In this document: positions 52,788 through 61,277 of the stretch, piece after piece
How the letters are laid out: every line of letters starts with the position of its first letter
Numbering within the stretch: position 1 is the first letter of the stretch
DNA from: Terrimonas ferruginea DSM 30193
GTDB taxonomy: Bacteria > Bacteroidota > Bacteroidia > Chitinophagales > Chitinophagaceae
Direction of reading: 5' to 3'
Length of the DNA stretch: 64,000 nucleotides
Assembly (NCBI RefSeq): GCF_000425585.1
Contig: NZ_KE384398.1
Location: forward strand, 276,416 to 340,415
Program-made: the position numbers and the translations under genes
The notes under the pieces: generated by a model
Seen by the model: the letters and a program-made list of their open reading frames with translations, nothing else
Told to the model about the DNA's origin: nothing
Database searches by the model: none

Positions 52788-54086
52788 TTATCTGCGGCGA
52801 CCGGAAGCAGCTGGCAGATCGATCACACAACGGAAACCGACATACGATTTTGCTGAATCCTGGTATTCGTACGTACTGGTACCTGTTTGCAGGTAATAAC
52901 CTACATCTTTCCAGCTTCCGCCACGGATGATCTTGCGTTTCATGAGGGGGGGATCGTCGTCTTTTGCATTCCAGCGTACATCGGGGTTCATATCGTGCTG
53001 GAAGTTGTTACGACCTTCGTAATAGATAGAAGAAGTCCATTCTGCTACGTTACCTGACATGCAATACAGACCGTAATCATTGGGCCAGTAAGCATCGGCA
53101 CGCACCGTGTAGAAACCTCCGTCTTCAGGATAGTTACCACGGCCAGGCTTGAAGTTGGCCAGCAGACATCCTTTCTTGTTGCGGAGATAGTAGCTACCCC
53201 AGGGGAACATAGACTGAGAGCGTCCGCCGCGGGCTGCATATTCCCACTGCGCTTCGGTCGGCAGGCGGAAGTCAGACTCCTGTACGCGGTTCTTGCCGAT
53301 CAGGAATGAATTGAGGTAGTGCGTTCTCCACTCGCAGAAAGCAGTTGCCTGTTTCCAGCTTACGCCTACTACAGGATAGTTGTCAAATGCGGGGTGAGAG
53401 AAGTAACGTTTTGTCATCGGCTCGTTGTAAGAATACGCGAAGTCGCGGATCCACACGAGGCTATCAGGATAGATACGAACGTCTTTCTTTTCGATGAAAT
53501 CTTTGCGGGGTCTTTTAGCGTTCTCACGCTTGGCCGCTTCTTTGAGGTCGAAGATTTCGGAGTGGTAAACCAGTTGGTTGACATCCACTTCTTTTTTTCC
53601 GAAGATACGGTCCTCAGGAGAGAGGATCATGTCGGTACTAGCAAGGGCCTCAACGTTTTTAGGATCGTTCCACTTGAACGTCTTCATCTTCTGCCAGTCA
53701 ACTGCTTCATCGCCGTCAGCACCAGCTTTCACATAGCCGAGCTTGCGGGCAGCAACGGAGTCACGTACCCAGTAAACAAACTGGCGGTACTCCATGTTGG
53801 TGACTTCAGTAGCATCCATCCAGAAACCGCTGATTGAAACAGCACGGTTACGGGCACTGAACGCAAAAGCAGGGTCCTCATCACTGGGGCCCATGTGGAA
53901 GGAACCTTGCGGGATGTAAACCATTCCCGGAGGCTTCGGCAAAGAATACCTGCTGCCGGCCGCGATGCCATGCACCTGACCGTCGTTCGGTAAAGAGCCG
54001 CCTTTGTTTTTTCCCGATTTACAGCTCGCCAGCATCAAAATGCTCATAGCCGCAACGATAGCGTAGTTAGGGTTTTTCATTTTCAT
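52788..54086 (-). CDS. gldK: Gliding motility / type IX secretion lipoprotein GldK
   Basis: 432 residues from the ATG at 54086; a second ATG two codons later is also possible, and the longer frame upstream overlaps the promoter. The lipobox is MLASC (Cys 22). The body is a sulfatase-modifying-factor (FGE-like) fold: GMVYIPQGSFHMG, FWMDATEVTNMEYRQF, VVGVSWKQATAFCEWR, FRLPTEAQWEYAARGG and IIRGGSW. GldK/PorK is the outer-membrane lipoprotein of the type IX ring. It is the first gene of gldKLMN and has its own promoter candidate. Confidence 0.96.
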   Translation of the reverse strand: MKMKNPNYAIVAAMSILMLASCKSGKNKGGSLPNDGQVHGIAAGSRYSLPKPPGMVYIPQGSFHMGPSDEDPAFAFSARNRAVSISGFWMDATEVTNMEYRQFVYWVRDSVAARKLGYVKAGADGDEAVDWQKMKTFKWNDPKNVEALASTDMILSPEDRIFGKKEVDVNQLVYHSEIFDLKEAAKRENAKRPRKDFIEKKDVRIYPDSLVWIRDFAYSYNEPMTKRYFSHPAFDNYPVVGVSWKQATAFCEWRTHYLNSFLIGKNRVQESDFRLPTEAQWEYAARGGRSQSMFPWGSYYLRNKKGCLLANFKPGRGNYPEDGGFYTVRADAYWPNDYGLYCMSGNVAEWTSSIYYEGRNNFQHDMNPDVRWNAKDDDPPLMKRKIIRGGSWKDVGYYLQTGTSTYEYQDSAKSYVGFRCVIDLPAASGRRR

Positions 54087-54105
54087 ACACTTAAAGGGTA
54101 TTGGG

Positions 54106-54113
54106 CAAATATA
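54106..54113 (-). promoter_or_regulatory. Candidate -7 element of gldKLMN
   Basis: On the minus strand TATATTTG matches TAnnTTTG exactly and ends 19 bases before the gldK ATG. A -33 TTTG is not clear. Confidence 0.45.
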
Positions 54114-54244
54114 ATATTTTGGTTTATTCAAGCGCACAAGGTTACAATTTATTTTTTTACAGTCAAAGGTTGTTTTACGGCGTAATTTATCTAACGAATC
54201 CTGATGCAGATTATTGTATTTAACAGAAAATTATCTTACACCTC

Positions 54245-56293
54245 TTACGCACTGTTAATCAACGTCATAAGCTGTTTTACCTGCTCCACCGGCTCGCGAC
54301 AGGCAAAATTTTTGCACAGATAAATATTTGTTTTTTGACCTGGTTTTTTCCCTTTCGTCAGGGCAAATTCCTGGTTTTCAACCGGTGAATAAAGCATCAA
54401 TCCATGCGGCACATACTCATATAATATTTTCTCATATATCTCTTTTTCCGGACCAATTACCACAATTTCCTGGGTCCCTCCGGCCCACTCCTGTAACAAA
54501 CCCGCCCAGTTAGCAAAGGACCCCGCATATCGTCCGACCACGCCGGAAAGGCTCTCCACCATCTTTTCCGCACGATCCCGCCAGGGCAATGCATCATAGT
54601 AAATGCCCAGCCGGTACAGGTTAGTGGCCATTACCGAATTACCGGACGGCACCGCTCCGTCATAGATCTCTTTTTTCCGTAAAATAATATCGGTCTGGTA
54701 ATCAGGCGTATAATAGAAAAGCGGGCCTTCTTCATCCCCAAAATGTTCCCACACATGATCCGTCAGTTGCGCCGCTTCCTTCAGCCAGCGCGTGTCGGCC
54801 GTGATTTCCTGTAATTGCAGCAACGATTCAATCAGGAAAGCGTAATCGTCCAGGAATGCCGGGTATTTTGCTTTCCCGTTTTTCCACGTATGCAATAACC
54901 GGCCTTCTTCCGCATCCCTGAATGCCTTCAGTAAAAACTCCATGTTCCGGATAGCCAGGTTCCGGTATTCTTCCCGGCCGGTTGCGCGGAATGCGCGGCT
55001 GCATGCCGTATTCATCAACGCGTTCCACCCCAGGATTATTTTGTCGTCGAGTAAAGGTCTGATTCTTTTTTCCCGGGCTGCCAGCAGGCGCTCCCGGCCT
55101 TCCTGCAGCGTTTGTTTTAACCCGGCGGCATCAATCCCTCTCAACCGGGCAAAAGACGCCAGATCGGGCTCCTGTACACGCAGGATGTTCTTTTCCTCCC
55201 AGTTACCCTGCTCCGTTATGTCGTAGTATTCACAAAACAGCGCGGCCTTCTCTCCCAGCGTTTCTTCCACCTCTTTTTTATTCCACACATAGTAACGTCC
55301 TTCTTCTCCTTCGCTGTCGGCGTCCAGGGCCGCATAGAACCCGCCCTCGGGCGACAGCAATTCACGTTTTACGAATCCCATTGTTTCATGGATCACCTCC
55401 TGGTATCGAGCGCTGCCGGTCAGTTGCGCCGCCTCGCTGATCACCGTCAGCAGCAGCGCATTGTCGTAAAGCATTTTTTCAAAATGGGGGATCAGCCATT
55501 CGGTATCCGTGGCATAGCGGGCAAAGCCGCCCCCGATCTGGTCGTAGATACCGCCTTCGATCATCCGGTCGAGACTGAGCAACGCCTGTTGCAGCGCCTC
55601 GGCTTCGAGTCCTTCCTTGTCATTGCGGCGGCCGTAGCAAAGCAGGAAGCGGATCACAAATGTCTGGGGAAATTTGGGTGCCCGGCCGAATCCGCCCCAT
55701 TCCTTGTCGGCGGTGCGCAACAGGTTGGCGGCCACTTCTTCCATTCGCACCGGTGCTTCCGTGCGGTTGCTGCGGCCGAATTGGTTGGCCTGCTCGAGAT
55801 GGGCGATCATATTGCCGGCCTGGGCTTCGATCTCTTCTCGGCGCTCAGTAAAGGCCTGGTAAATGCCTGTGAGCGTTTCCGTCCAGGAGGAGCGGTTAAA
55901 GGCCCGTCTGGGGGGAAAATAAGTGCCGCCGTAAAAGGGTTTTCCTTCCGGCGTCAGAAATACGTTGAGCGGCCATCCGCCGCTGCCGGTCATGGCCTGC
56001 ACGGCATCCATGTAAATGTGATCGAGATCGGGCCGTTCTTCGCGGTCGATTTTGATGTTGACGAAGTGTTCATTCATCAGCACTGCTACGGCCGGATCTT
56101 CGAAACTTTCACGTTCCATCACATGACACCAGTGGCAGGCGGCATAGCCGATACTTACCAGTATGGGTTTGTCTTCCTTCCGTGCTTTTTCCAGCGCTTC
56201 CGGGCTCCAGGGATACCAGTCTACCGGGTTGTGGGCATGTTGTAAGAGATAGGGGCTTGTTTCGTGTACGAGATGGTTGGTATGAGCGTGCAT
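54245..56293 (-). CDS. Thioredoxin-domain protein, YyaL/SSP411 (DUF255) family
   Basis: 682 residues, the usual length. The N-terminal thioredoxin-like domain (about 1-165) opens with [20 protein letters not shown] and has a CHWC motif (Cys 53, Cys 56), then [25 protein letters not shown] (in part). The rest is an alpha/alpha-barrel of the six-hairpin glycosidase type with [21 protein letters not shown]-like sequence. Human SSP411 and B. subtilis YyaL are relatives; the activity is unknown. Single gene. A composite repeat lies just upstream of its start. Confidence 0.93.
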   Translation of the reverse strand: MHAHTNHLVHETSPYLLQHAHNPVDWYPWSPEALEKARKEDKPILVSIGYAACHWCHVMERESFEDPAVAVLMNEHFVNIKIDREERPDLDHIYMDAVQAMTGSGGWPLNVFLTPEGKPFYGGTYFPPRRAFNRSSWTETLTGIYQAFTERREEIEAQAGNMIAHLEQANQFGRSNRTEAPVRMEEVAANLLRTADKEWGGFGRAPKFPQTFVIRFLLCYGRRNDKEGLEAEALQQALLSLDRMIEGGIYDQIGGGFARYATDTEWLIPHFEKMLYDNALLLTVISEAAQLTGSARYQEVIHETMGFVKRELLSPEGGFYAALDADSEGEEGRYYVWNKKEVEETLGEKAALFCEYYDITEQGNWEEKNILRVQEPDLASFARLRGIDAAGLKQTLQEGRERLLAAREKRIRPLLDDKIILGWNALMNTACSRAFRATGREEYRNLAIRNMEFLLKAFRDAEEGRLLHTWKNGKAKYPAFLDDYAFLIESLLQLQEITADTRWLKEAAQLTDHVWEHFGDEEGPLFYYTPDYQTDIILRKKEIYDGAVPSGNSVMATNLYRLGIYYDALPWRDRAEKMVESLSGVVGRYAGSFANWAGLLQEWAGGTQEIVVIGPEKEIYEKILYEYVPHGLMLYSPVENQEFALTKGKKPGQKTNIYLCKNFACREPVEQVKQLMTLINSA

Positions 56294-56308
56294 CCCTCAA
56301 AGTTCCTC

Positions 56309-56461
56309 AAAATTCAAAAGGCAAAATTCAAAATTCAAAAAAAAGAAGTGAGGAATCGTCAATGGTGAATCGTGAATCGTCAATAAAAAGCCATGGTTCG
56401 TGTATACACGAACCATGAAAAAACTTATAACCTATTACTTAAAACTTATAACGGCTGTTTA
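56309..56461. repeat. Composite intergenic repeat element (copy H)
   Basis: The left part is AATTCAAAAGGC words, then GTGAATCGTCAAT words. A perfect 26-bp palindrome follows at 56392-56417, then CTTATAACCTATTACTTAA words. CGGCTGTTT (56452-56460, the core on the minus strand) is last. The TAA stop of hemD on the minus strand is part of the core's flank (TTAAACAGCCG). It fills the gap between the YyaL-like gene and hemD. Confidence 0.83.
56392..56417. repeat. Perfect 26-bp palindrome
   Basis: Arms of 13 bases with no loop; the core is TTCGTGTATACACGAA. A near-identical copy lies at 36149-36174 in a different element. A loop-free palindrome of this length is more like a protein-binding site or cruciform than an RNA terminator. 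Confidence 0.9.
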
Positions 56462-57265
56462 ACTCTTCTTCTTTACAGTCGTCGACGCGAGGTACTGATC
56501 CAGTGCGGAAACCATACTGGGGCTTTTGGGGTGCGGCGCTACGATCTCGAGGCTCAGGCCGGCTTCTTCGGCAGCGCGGCTCGTATTGCTGCCAAATGCG
56601 CCGATCACCGTTCCGTTCTGTTTGTACTCGGGTACGTTGTCAAAAAGACTTTTGATACCGCTGGGGGTAAAAAAACAAATGACGTCGAAATCTGTCTTGG
56701 TCAACAGCTCTTTCACGTCATTGCTTTGGGTACGGTACATAAATGCCAGCGCAAATTCACAATTGTTGCTCTTCAGCCAGTTCACAATGTCATTGTCCTG
56801 CTGGTTTTCGGAACATACATACAGGAATTTTTCATTTCCCTTGTGTTTGTTCACTACCTCGAACATGCTTTTGTTGGAACCGTCGGCGCCGTAGAAAACC
56901 TTGCGTTTGCGGTAGAGGATGAATTTCTGGAGATAAAGTGCCACCGCTTCGGTGATACAGAAATACTTGGTATCCTGCGAAACGCTCACTTTCATTTCCT
57001 CGCAGGTGCGGAAGAAGTGATCGATGGCGTTGCGGCTGGTGAAGATTACCGCAGTATAAGAAGCAATGTCGATCTTTTGCTTGCGGAAATCGCGGGCCGG
57101 AATCCCTTCCAGCCGGATAAATGGTTGGAATGCCAGTTTTACATTATACTTTCTTTCCAGCTCAAAATACGGCGATTTCTCGCTTTCCGGTCTCGGCTGG
57201 GTGATCAGTATCTGTTGTGTTGTTTTGGCCTTTGTATCGGCCTTGGTGACCCCGTTCTTTACCAT
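56459..57265 (-). CDS. hemD: Uroporphyrinogen-III synthase
   Basis: 268 residues from the ATG at 57265; the frame further upstream overlaps the DUF4271 end and is not used. The two-lobed HemD fold is recognisable: ILITQPRPESEKSPYFELE at the start, YTAVIFTSRNAIDHFF, CFFTPSGIKSLF and GAFGSNTSRAAEEAGL. The enzyme closes the tetrapyrrole ring in haem synthesis. Sequence conservation in this family is low, but the SxxG and TSRNA patterns are persuasive. A TACCTTTG box is 22 bases upstream. The stop codon is shared with a repeat core. Confidence 0.9.
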   Translation of the reverse strand: MVKNGVTKADTKAKTTQQILITQPRPESEKSPYFELERKYNVKLAFQPFIRLEGIPARDFRKQKIDIASYTAVIFTSRNAIDHFFRTCEEMKVSVSQDTKYFCITEAVALYLQKFILYRKRKVFYGADGSNKSMFEVVNKHKGNEKFLYVCSENQQDNDIVNWLKSNNCEFALAFMYRTQSNDVKELLTKTDFDVICFFTPSGIKSLFDNVPEYKQNGTVIGAFGSNTSRAAEEAGLSLEIVAPHPKSPSMVSALDQYLASTTVKKKS

Positions 57266-57287
57266 GAAGTGTGGCTGAATTTGGGTG

Positions 57288-57295
57288 CAAAGGTA
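57288..57295 (-). promoter_or_regulatory. Candidate -7 element of hemD
   Basis: TACCTTTG on the minus strand, an exact TAnnTTTG match 22 bases before the hemD ATG and inside the short DUF4271-hemD gap. Confidence 0.4.
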
Positions 57296-57302
57296 CACCT
57301 TT

Positions 57303-58265
57303 CTACTTAAATACTGATAGTACCACTTTATAGATGAGCAGCAGGGGGGCCACTTCAAAGGCCAGCAGGTACAATACAAAATGAAAAAGCCTGAAGCTGA
57401 CCTGATTACGGACGGCTCCCCATCCTAATATGTAACGATACAATAACAATAAACCGATACCAACCCAGGAAATTGACCAGGCAACCGTCTGCAATTCGCC
57501 CGAGGCATAACTCACGAGCCACAAAAACGGCAGCAGGAATATGCCCAGCGCCTTGTTCACCATGAACACCACAAACACATACGCATCGGTCAGTGGTGTC
57601 ATGCGAAACAACCAGCCGATCAGTTTCAGACCGATGTATTTGACCAGGTAGATAGCCGCCAGTGCCCCAAAACCATAGAGCGCCAGCAACCAGAATCCTG
57701 TGTCCGGCAGATCCAGCTCCAGGTGCGTAAACAGAAAAGCGAGGTAAAGTCCGCCCGTTATGAAGAAAAAGATATTGAACAGCAAGGATGGCAGTGGTGT
57801 TTGCAATAATTGCTCGCGCAATTGACGCTGCTTGAGCGTAGACCGGAAAAACAAACGACGCAGATCCGCCAGGTATTTTCCAAATACCTGTTTAAGCAAC
57901 GCAAACAACAGCACCACACCCGTCAGTACATAAAACAACAGGTCGCGGTCATCCACTTTTCGTTCCCTCGATTGACTGATTACCGGCTCACCGGCAAAGC
58001 CAAAGTATGGCTGGTGCGACAGGATTTGTAAAGGCAACGGTACACCCTCCTGTGTAGTCCACGATGGCGTGGCCGCCGAATGTTTTTTTACGGGCAACGG
58101 ATTCCGGCCCGAATATTTCTGCAGACTGTCTGCCCGCGCTGCATTGATGCTATCCGCCTGCGCACTTGCCGCACTGGCGCGGGATAGTGAGTCCGGCTGT
58201 TGTCCGGATACTACCAACGAGAAGAGCCCAAAAATGCACAAGAGGAAAATTCGGTTCAATACCAC
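57303..58265 (-). CDS. DUF4271 domain-containing membrane protein
   Basis: 320 residues starting at a GTG at 58265 (TTG 58259 is an alternative). There is a signal-like N-terminus, a serine/alanine-rich periplasmic stretch (about 25-100), then about six membrane helices from 110 to the end. DUF4271 proteins are usually beside hemD in Bacteroidota, as here. Function is unknown. A TATTTTTG promoter box (58277-58284) is 11 bases upstream. Its stop is 37 bases before the hemD start. Confidence 0.82.
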   Translation of the reverse strand: MVLNRIFLLCIFGLFSLVVSGQQPDSLSRASAASAQADSINAARADSLQKYSGRNPLPVKKHSAATPSWTTQEGVPLPLQILSHQPYFGFAGEPVISQSRERKVDDRDLLFYVLTGVVLLFALLKQVFGKYLADLRRLFFRSTLKQRQLREQLLQTPLPSLLFNIFFFITGGLYLAFLFTHLELDLPDTGFWLLALYGFGALAAIYLVKYIGLKLIGWLFRMTPLTDAYVFVVFMVNKALGIFLLPFLWLVSYASGELQTVAWSISWVGIGLLLLYRYILGWGAVRNQVSFRLFHFVLYLLAFEVAPLLLIYKVVLSVFK

Positions 58266-58276
58266 GATTTATGTTG

Positions 58277-58284
58277 CAAAAATA
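58277..58284 (-). promoter_or_regulatory. Candidate -7 element of the DUF4271 gene
   Basis: On the minus strand TATTTTTG, an exact TAnnTTTG match 11 bases before the GTG start at 58265. Confidence 0.4.
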
Positions 58285-58295
58285 AAGGCGCCGTT

Positions 58296-60098
58296 TTAGA
58301 AAAAGCTGACAAACCCAAAATGAATCTTTGATTGACGAAGATTAAAGTCCGTGTCATCTCTTTTGCCCACCGCCCAGGCCAGGTTGAAGATGCCCACTTT
58401 CGTTTCAAACGCGATGCCTAATCCCGCACCGAGATAAGTATGCGTTTCTTTTACATTCTGACTGTGATTGCGTCCCCAGCCGCCGTCGACAAATCCATAG
58501 AAGAAGGAGTTCTCCCCTATTAGATATCGGTATTCCACCGTGCCGATGCCATATTGTGAGAGGTACTGGCTTTCTTCATCAAAACCGCGCAGCAATTTGT
58601 AACCACCGATCTGGAAAAGCTCATTGCGGAACAGATAGCCACTTTGCAGATAACCGCCCTGCGCCCCCACTTTCAGGGTGCTCAGGCCTTTTTTACTGAG
58701 GGGGAAATAATGCGCCGCCTGCAGCCGCACACGCACCTGGTAGGTTTTTGCTTTCAGCGTATCGTAGATTTTTTTGAAGTCAAAGTCCGGATCGTTGGGG
58801 TCTTTCAGCTCCAGCACCGCATTGTTCTGTTTGATCTTTTTATTCCCGATGGTGGTGACCATTTTTATTTCACTTCCCCGCACCGGATTGAACCGGTAGT
58901 TGGTGGTGTTGCTTTCATATTCCAGTCCCACATTGGTCACCGATACATCTGCCGCTTCCGGCAGCCGGCGGTTTTGCAGTACATAATTGAGGTCGATGCC
59001 GTTGACCACCGTTTGAAATCTTTGCAGGAACAGCTTTCCCGATTGCTGCGTGTTGAGGATGTATTGCGCGCCGATCTGGAAGTTGACGTTCAGAAAACTG
59101 CTGTCTTTGCGGAACATATCGAACCCGAAATCCAGTCCTATCGGCGAACGGAACAGGTAGGGATGCTGGTAAACGATGTTCAGCCGCTGTGATTTTACCT
59201 GCAATTGCTGCCATATCAGTCCGATCGTTTCTCCGGCGCCCAATGCATTTTTTAAATTCAGGTTGCCTTCGCCCGTGATCAGTAATTTTTTGGAGGAAAG
59301 CTGATCGTTGTTGGGCAAAAAGCCGACAATCAGGCTTGCCTGGCTGCTGCGTTTTTGTTTCAGGTATACTTCGATCGTTGCGCCGCTGCTGCGCCACAGG
59401 ATGCGTGGCGGAAATTCTTCTTCCACATAAGTGAGTTCGCGGAGTAGACCGCTGATGCGTTGCAGCTTTTCTTTACTATAAGTGCTGCCGTTGCGCAGAT
59501 CGAGGTAGCGCTGCAGGTATTCGTTGGATACTTTTGCATTGCCTTTGATCTCGATACTGTCTACGCGGTACAACGGTCCTTTGTCTACTTTTAACCGCGC
59601 CGAAATGGCGTCATCATTCAGTTGAAGATTTTCCAGCGACACTTTTGCAAAAGGATGGCCGTTGTTTTCCAGGTAATTCAGGATGCGTTGCTGCAGCATG
59701 CTCACCTGGTTGAAGTCGATGGGTTTGTCGCGGTATTGTTGTTCGCGCCAGCCGCCGGCCGCCAGCAGCGCGGGTTCCACACCATCGGCATCGAGTTTTG
59801 CCCAGCGGTAAGGTTTGCCGATATAAATCACCGCATAAGCACCCAGTGAATCAAAACGCGCGGTATCGAGAGAGGCGGTAACGTAACCGCGGCCACGCAG
59901 GCGATCCGGTAATCCGTTGACATATTCAACGCACAACAGGCGGTTGTCGAATGTACCGGGCGGCTGCAAAATCTGCTGCAATGCCTTTTCATCGTAGTCC
60001 ACAGCTCTCAGCGTCAGTGAATAACGATCCTGGGCCGATGACCTGAGTCCCGACAATAAAAACAAAACTGCGGTAAGAAGGTGTCGTACCTTTGTCAT
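58296..60098 (-). CDS. BamA/TamA-like outer-membrane protein with POTRA domain
   Basis: 600 residues from the ATG at 60098, which starts a signal peptide (VRHLLTAVLFLLSGLRSSAQ). The frame extends 99 codons upstream over the divergent hemW region and is not used there. There is at least one POTRA domain (about 165-245, VDSIEIKGNAKVSNEYLQRYL), then a barrel of Omp85 type from about 260 with a C-terminal ...FGFVSFF. It should insert or export proteins, or be a relative of TamA/ShlB. Partner genes are not seen. The gene is divergent from hemW and ends close to the DUF4271 start. Confidence 0.85.
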   Translation of the reverse strand: MTKVRHLLTAVLFLLSGLRSSAQDRYSLTLRAVDYDEKALQQILQPPGTFDNRLLCVEYVNGLPDRLRGRGYVTASLDTARFDSLGAYAVIYIGKPYRWAKLDADGVEPALLAAGGWREQQYRDKPIDFNQVSMLQQRILNYLENNGHPFAKVSLENLQLNDDAISARLKVDKGPLYRVDSIEIKGNAKVSNEYLQRYLDLRNGSTYSKEKLQRISGLLRELTYVEEEFPPRILWRSSGATIEVYLKQKRSSQASLIVGFLPNNDQLSSKKLLITGEGNLNLKNALGAGETIGLIWQQLQVKSQRLNIVYQHPYLFRSPIGLDFGFDMFRKDSSFLNVNFQIGAQYILNTQQSGKLFLQRFQTVVNGIDLNYVLQNRRLPEAADVSVTNVGLEYESNTTNYRFNPVRGSEIKMVTTIGNKKIKQNNAVLELKDPNDPDFDFKKIYDTLKAKTYQVRVRLQAAHYFPLSKKGLSTLKVGAQGGYLQSGYLFRNELFQIGGYKLLRGFDEESQYLSQYGIGTVEYRYLIGENSFFYGFVDGGWGRNHSQNVKETHTYLGAGLGIAFETKVGIFNLAWAVGKRDDTDFNLRQSKIHFGFVSFF

Positions 60099-60146
60099 GC
60101 TATTCTCCGGCAATAATAGTATTAATCCACAAACAATCGGTTTCAC

Positions 60147-61277
60147 TTGGCTGGTATTTATCTTCATATTCCTTTCTGCAAACAGGCCTGTCACTATTGC
60201 AATTTTCATTTCAGTACTTCGCTGCATTACAAGCCCGAACTGGTGGCTGCGTTGCAGGAAGAGGCGCGGCTGGCGGCGGAACAATTTCCCTTTCCTCCCG
60301 GCGAAGCCGTTCACACCATCTATTTTGGCGGCGGCACGCCCAGTTTGCTCACCCTTGCCGAGCTTACGCAATTGCTGACTGCGGTCCGCGGCCACTTTAA
60401 CGTAGATCCGGATGCAGAAATTACATTGGAAGTAAATCCGGATGATATTTCAGAGGAAAGATTGAAAGAATGGCGTGATGCAGGCATCAACCGCCTCAGC
60501 ATCGGCGTACAGAGTTTTTTTGAAGAAGAACTTCGCTGGATGAACCGCGCACACACGGCCAAACAGGCACTCGAGCAGGTTAAAAAGGCCCGGGAATATT
60601 TCAACAACATCACCATCGATCTTATTTACGGAGGACCGGGACTTTCGGATGAACAATGGCACCAGGATCTTGAACAGGCCAAAGCGCTGAACATTCCCCA
60701 TTTATCCTGTTATGCGTTAACGGTGGAACCGCAGACTCCGCTCAATAAAATGATCCGTGCCGGCAAAGTGCCGGATGTGGACCCCGATAAACAATCAAGG
60801 CATTTTCTTTACCTCATGCAATGGGCAAAAGAAAACGGTTACGAACATTATGAGATCTCCAACTTTGCGCGGCCGGGATATCGCAGCCGGCACAATTCCG
60901 CCTATTGGCAGGGCAAATCCTATATCGGGCTGGGGCCATCCGCACATTCGTTTGATGGAAAAAGCCGCTGGTGGAACATCGCCAATAACCAGGCCTATAT
61001 CCGTTCGCTGCAGGAAGGACTTATTCCTTTCGAAAAAGAGGAACTAACCGGCGTACAACAACTGAATGAACGGATCATGATTGCCTTGCGCACCGCAGAC
61101 GGGCTGGATCTTTCCCATATTCCTTCTTTGGAAAAAACGCAATTACTGAAAGCGGCACAACGCCATATCGATGCAGGACACCTGGTAGCGCAGGAGAACA
61201 AGTTACGCCTTACCGATGAAGGCCGTTTACTCGCGGATGGCATTGCTGCCGATCTTTTTTTCGAAGAAATCAAATAA
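60147..61277 (+). CDS. hemW: Radical SAM heme chaperone HemW
   Basis: 376 residues starting at TTG 60147 (no ATG is available before GIYLHIPFCKQ). The radical-SAM cluster motif is C11-x3-C15-x2-C18 (CKQACHYC). The HemW-specific HNxxYW motif is present (RHNSAYWQGKSYIGLGPSAHSF, in part), which separates it from HemN. FGGGTPSLL and LEVNPDDISEE also fit. The protein inserts haem into respiratory enzymes. Its end overlaps gpsA by 8 bases in convergent orientation. A plus-strand TACCTTTG box lies about 50 bases upstream. Confidence 0.94.
   Translation: MAGIYLHIPFCKQACHYCNFHFSTSLHYKPELVAALQEEARLAAEQFPFPPGEAVHTIYFGGGTPSLLTLAELTQLLTAVRGHFNVDPDAEITLEVNPDDISEERLKEWRDAGINRLSIGVQSFFEEELRWMNRAHTAKQALEQVKKAREYFNNITIDLIYGGPGLSDEQWHQDLEQAKALNIPHLSCYALTVEPQTPLNKMIRAGKVPDVDPDKQSRHFLYLMQWAKENGYEHYEISNFARPGYRSRHNSAYWQGKSYIGLGPSAHSFDGKSRWWNIANNQAYIRSLQEGLIPFEKEELTGVQQLNERIMIALRTADGLDLSHIPSLEKTQLLKAAQRHIDAGHLVAQENKLRLTDEGRLLADGIAADLFFEEIK

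Noticed and set aside
26274-56461. Insertion sequences as the origin of the repeat elements
   Set aside because: No element carries a transposase frame, and target duplications are not evident except the 20-bp internal repeat in one copy. Non-autonomous mobile elements remain possible.
60099-60395. Upstream extension of the BamA-like protein by 99 codons
   Set aside because: It is antisense to the beginning of hemW and has no signal peptide, while the ATG at 60098 starts one.
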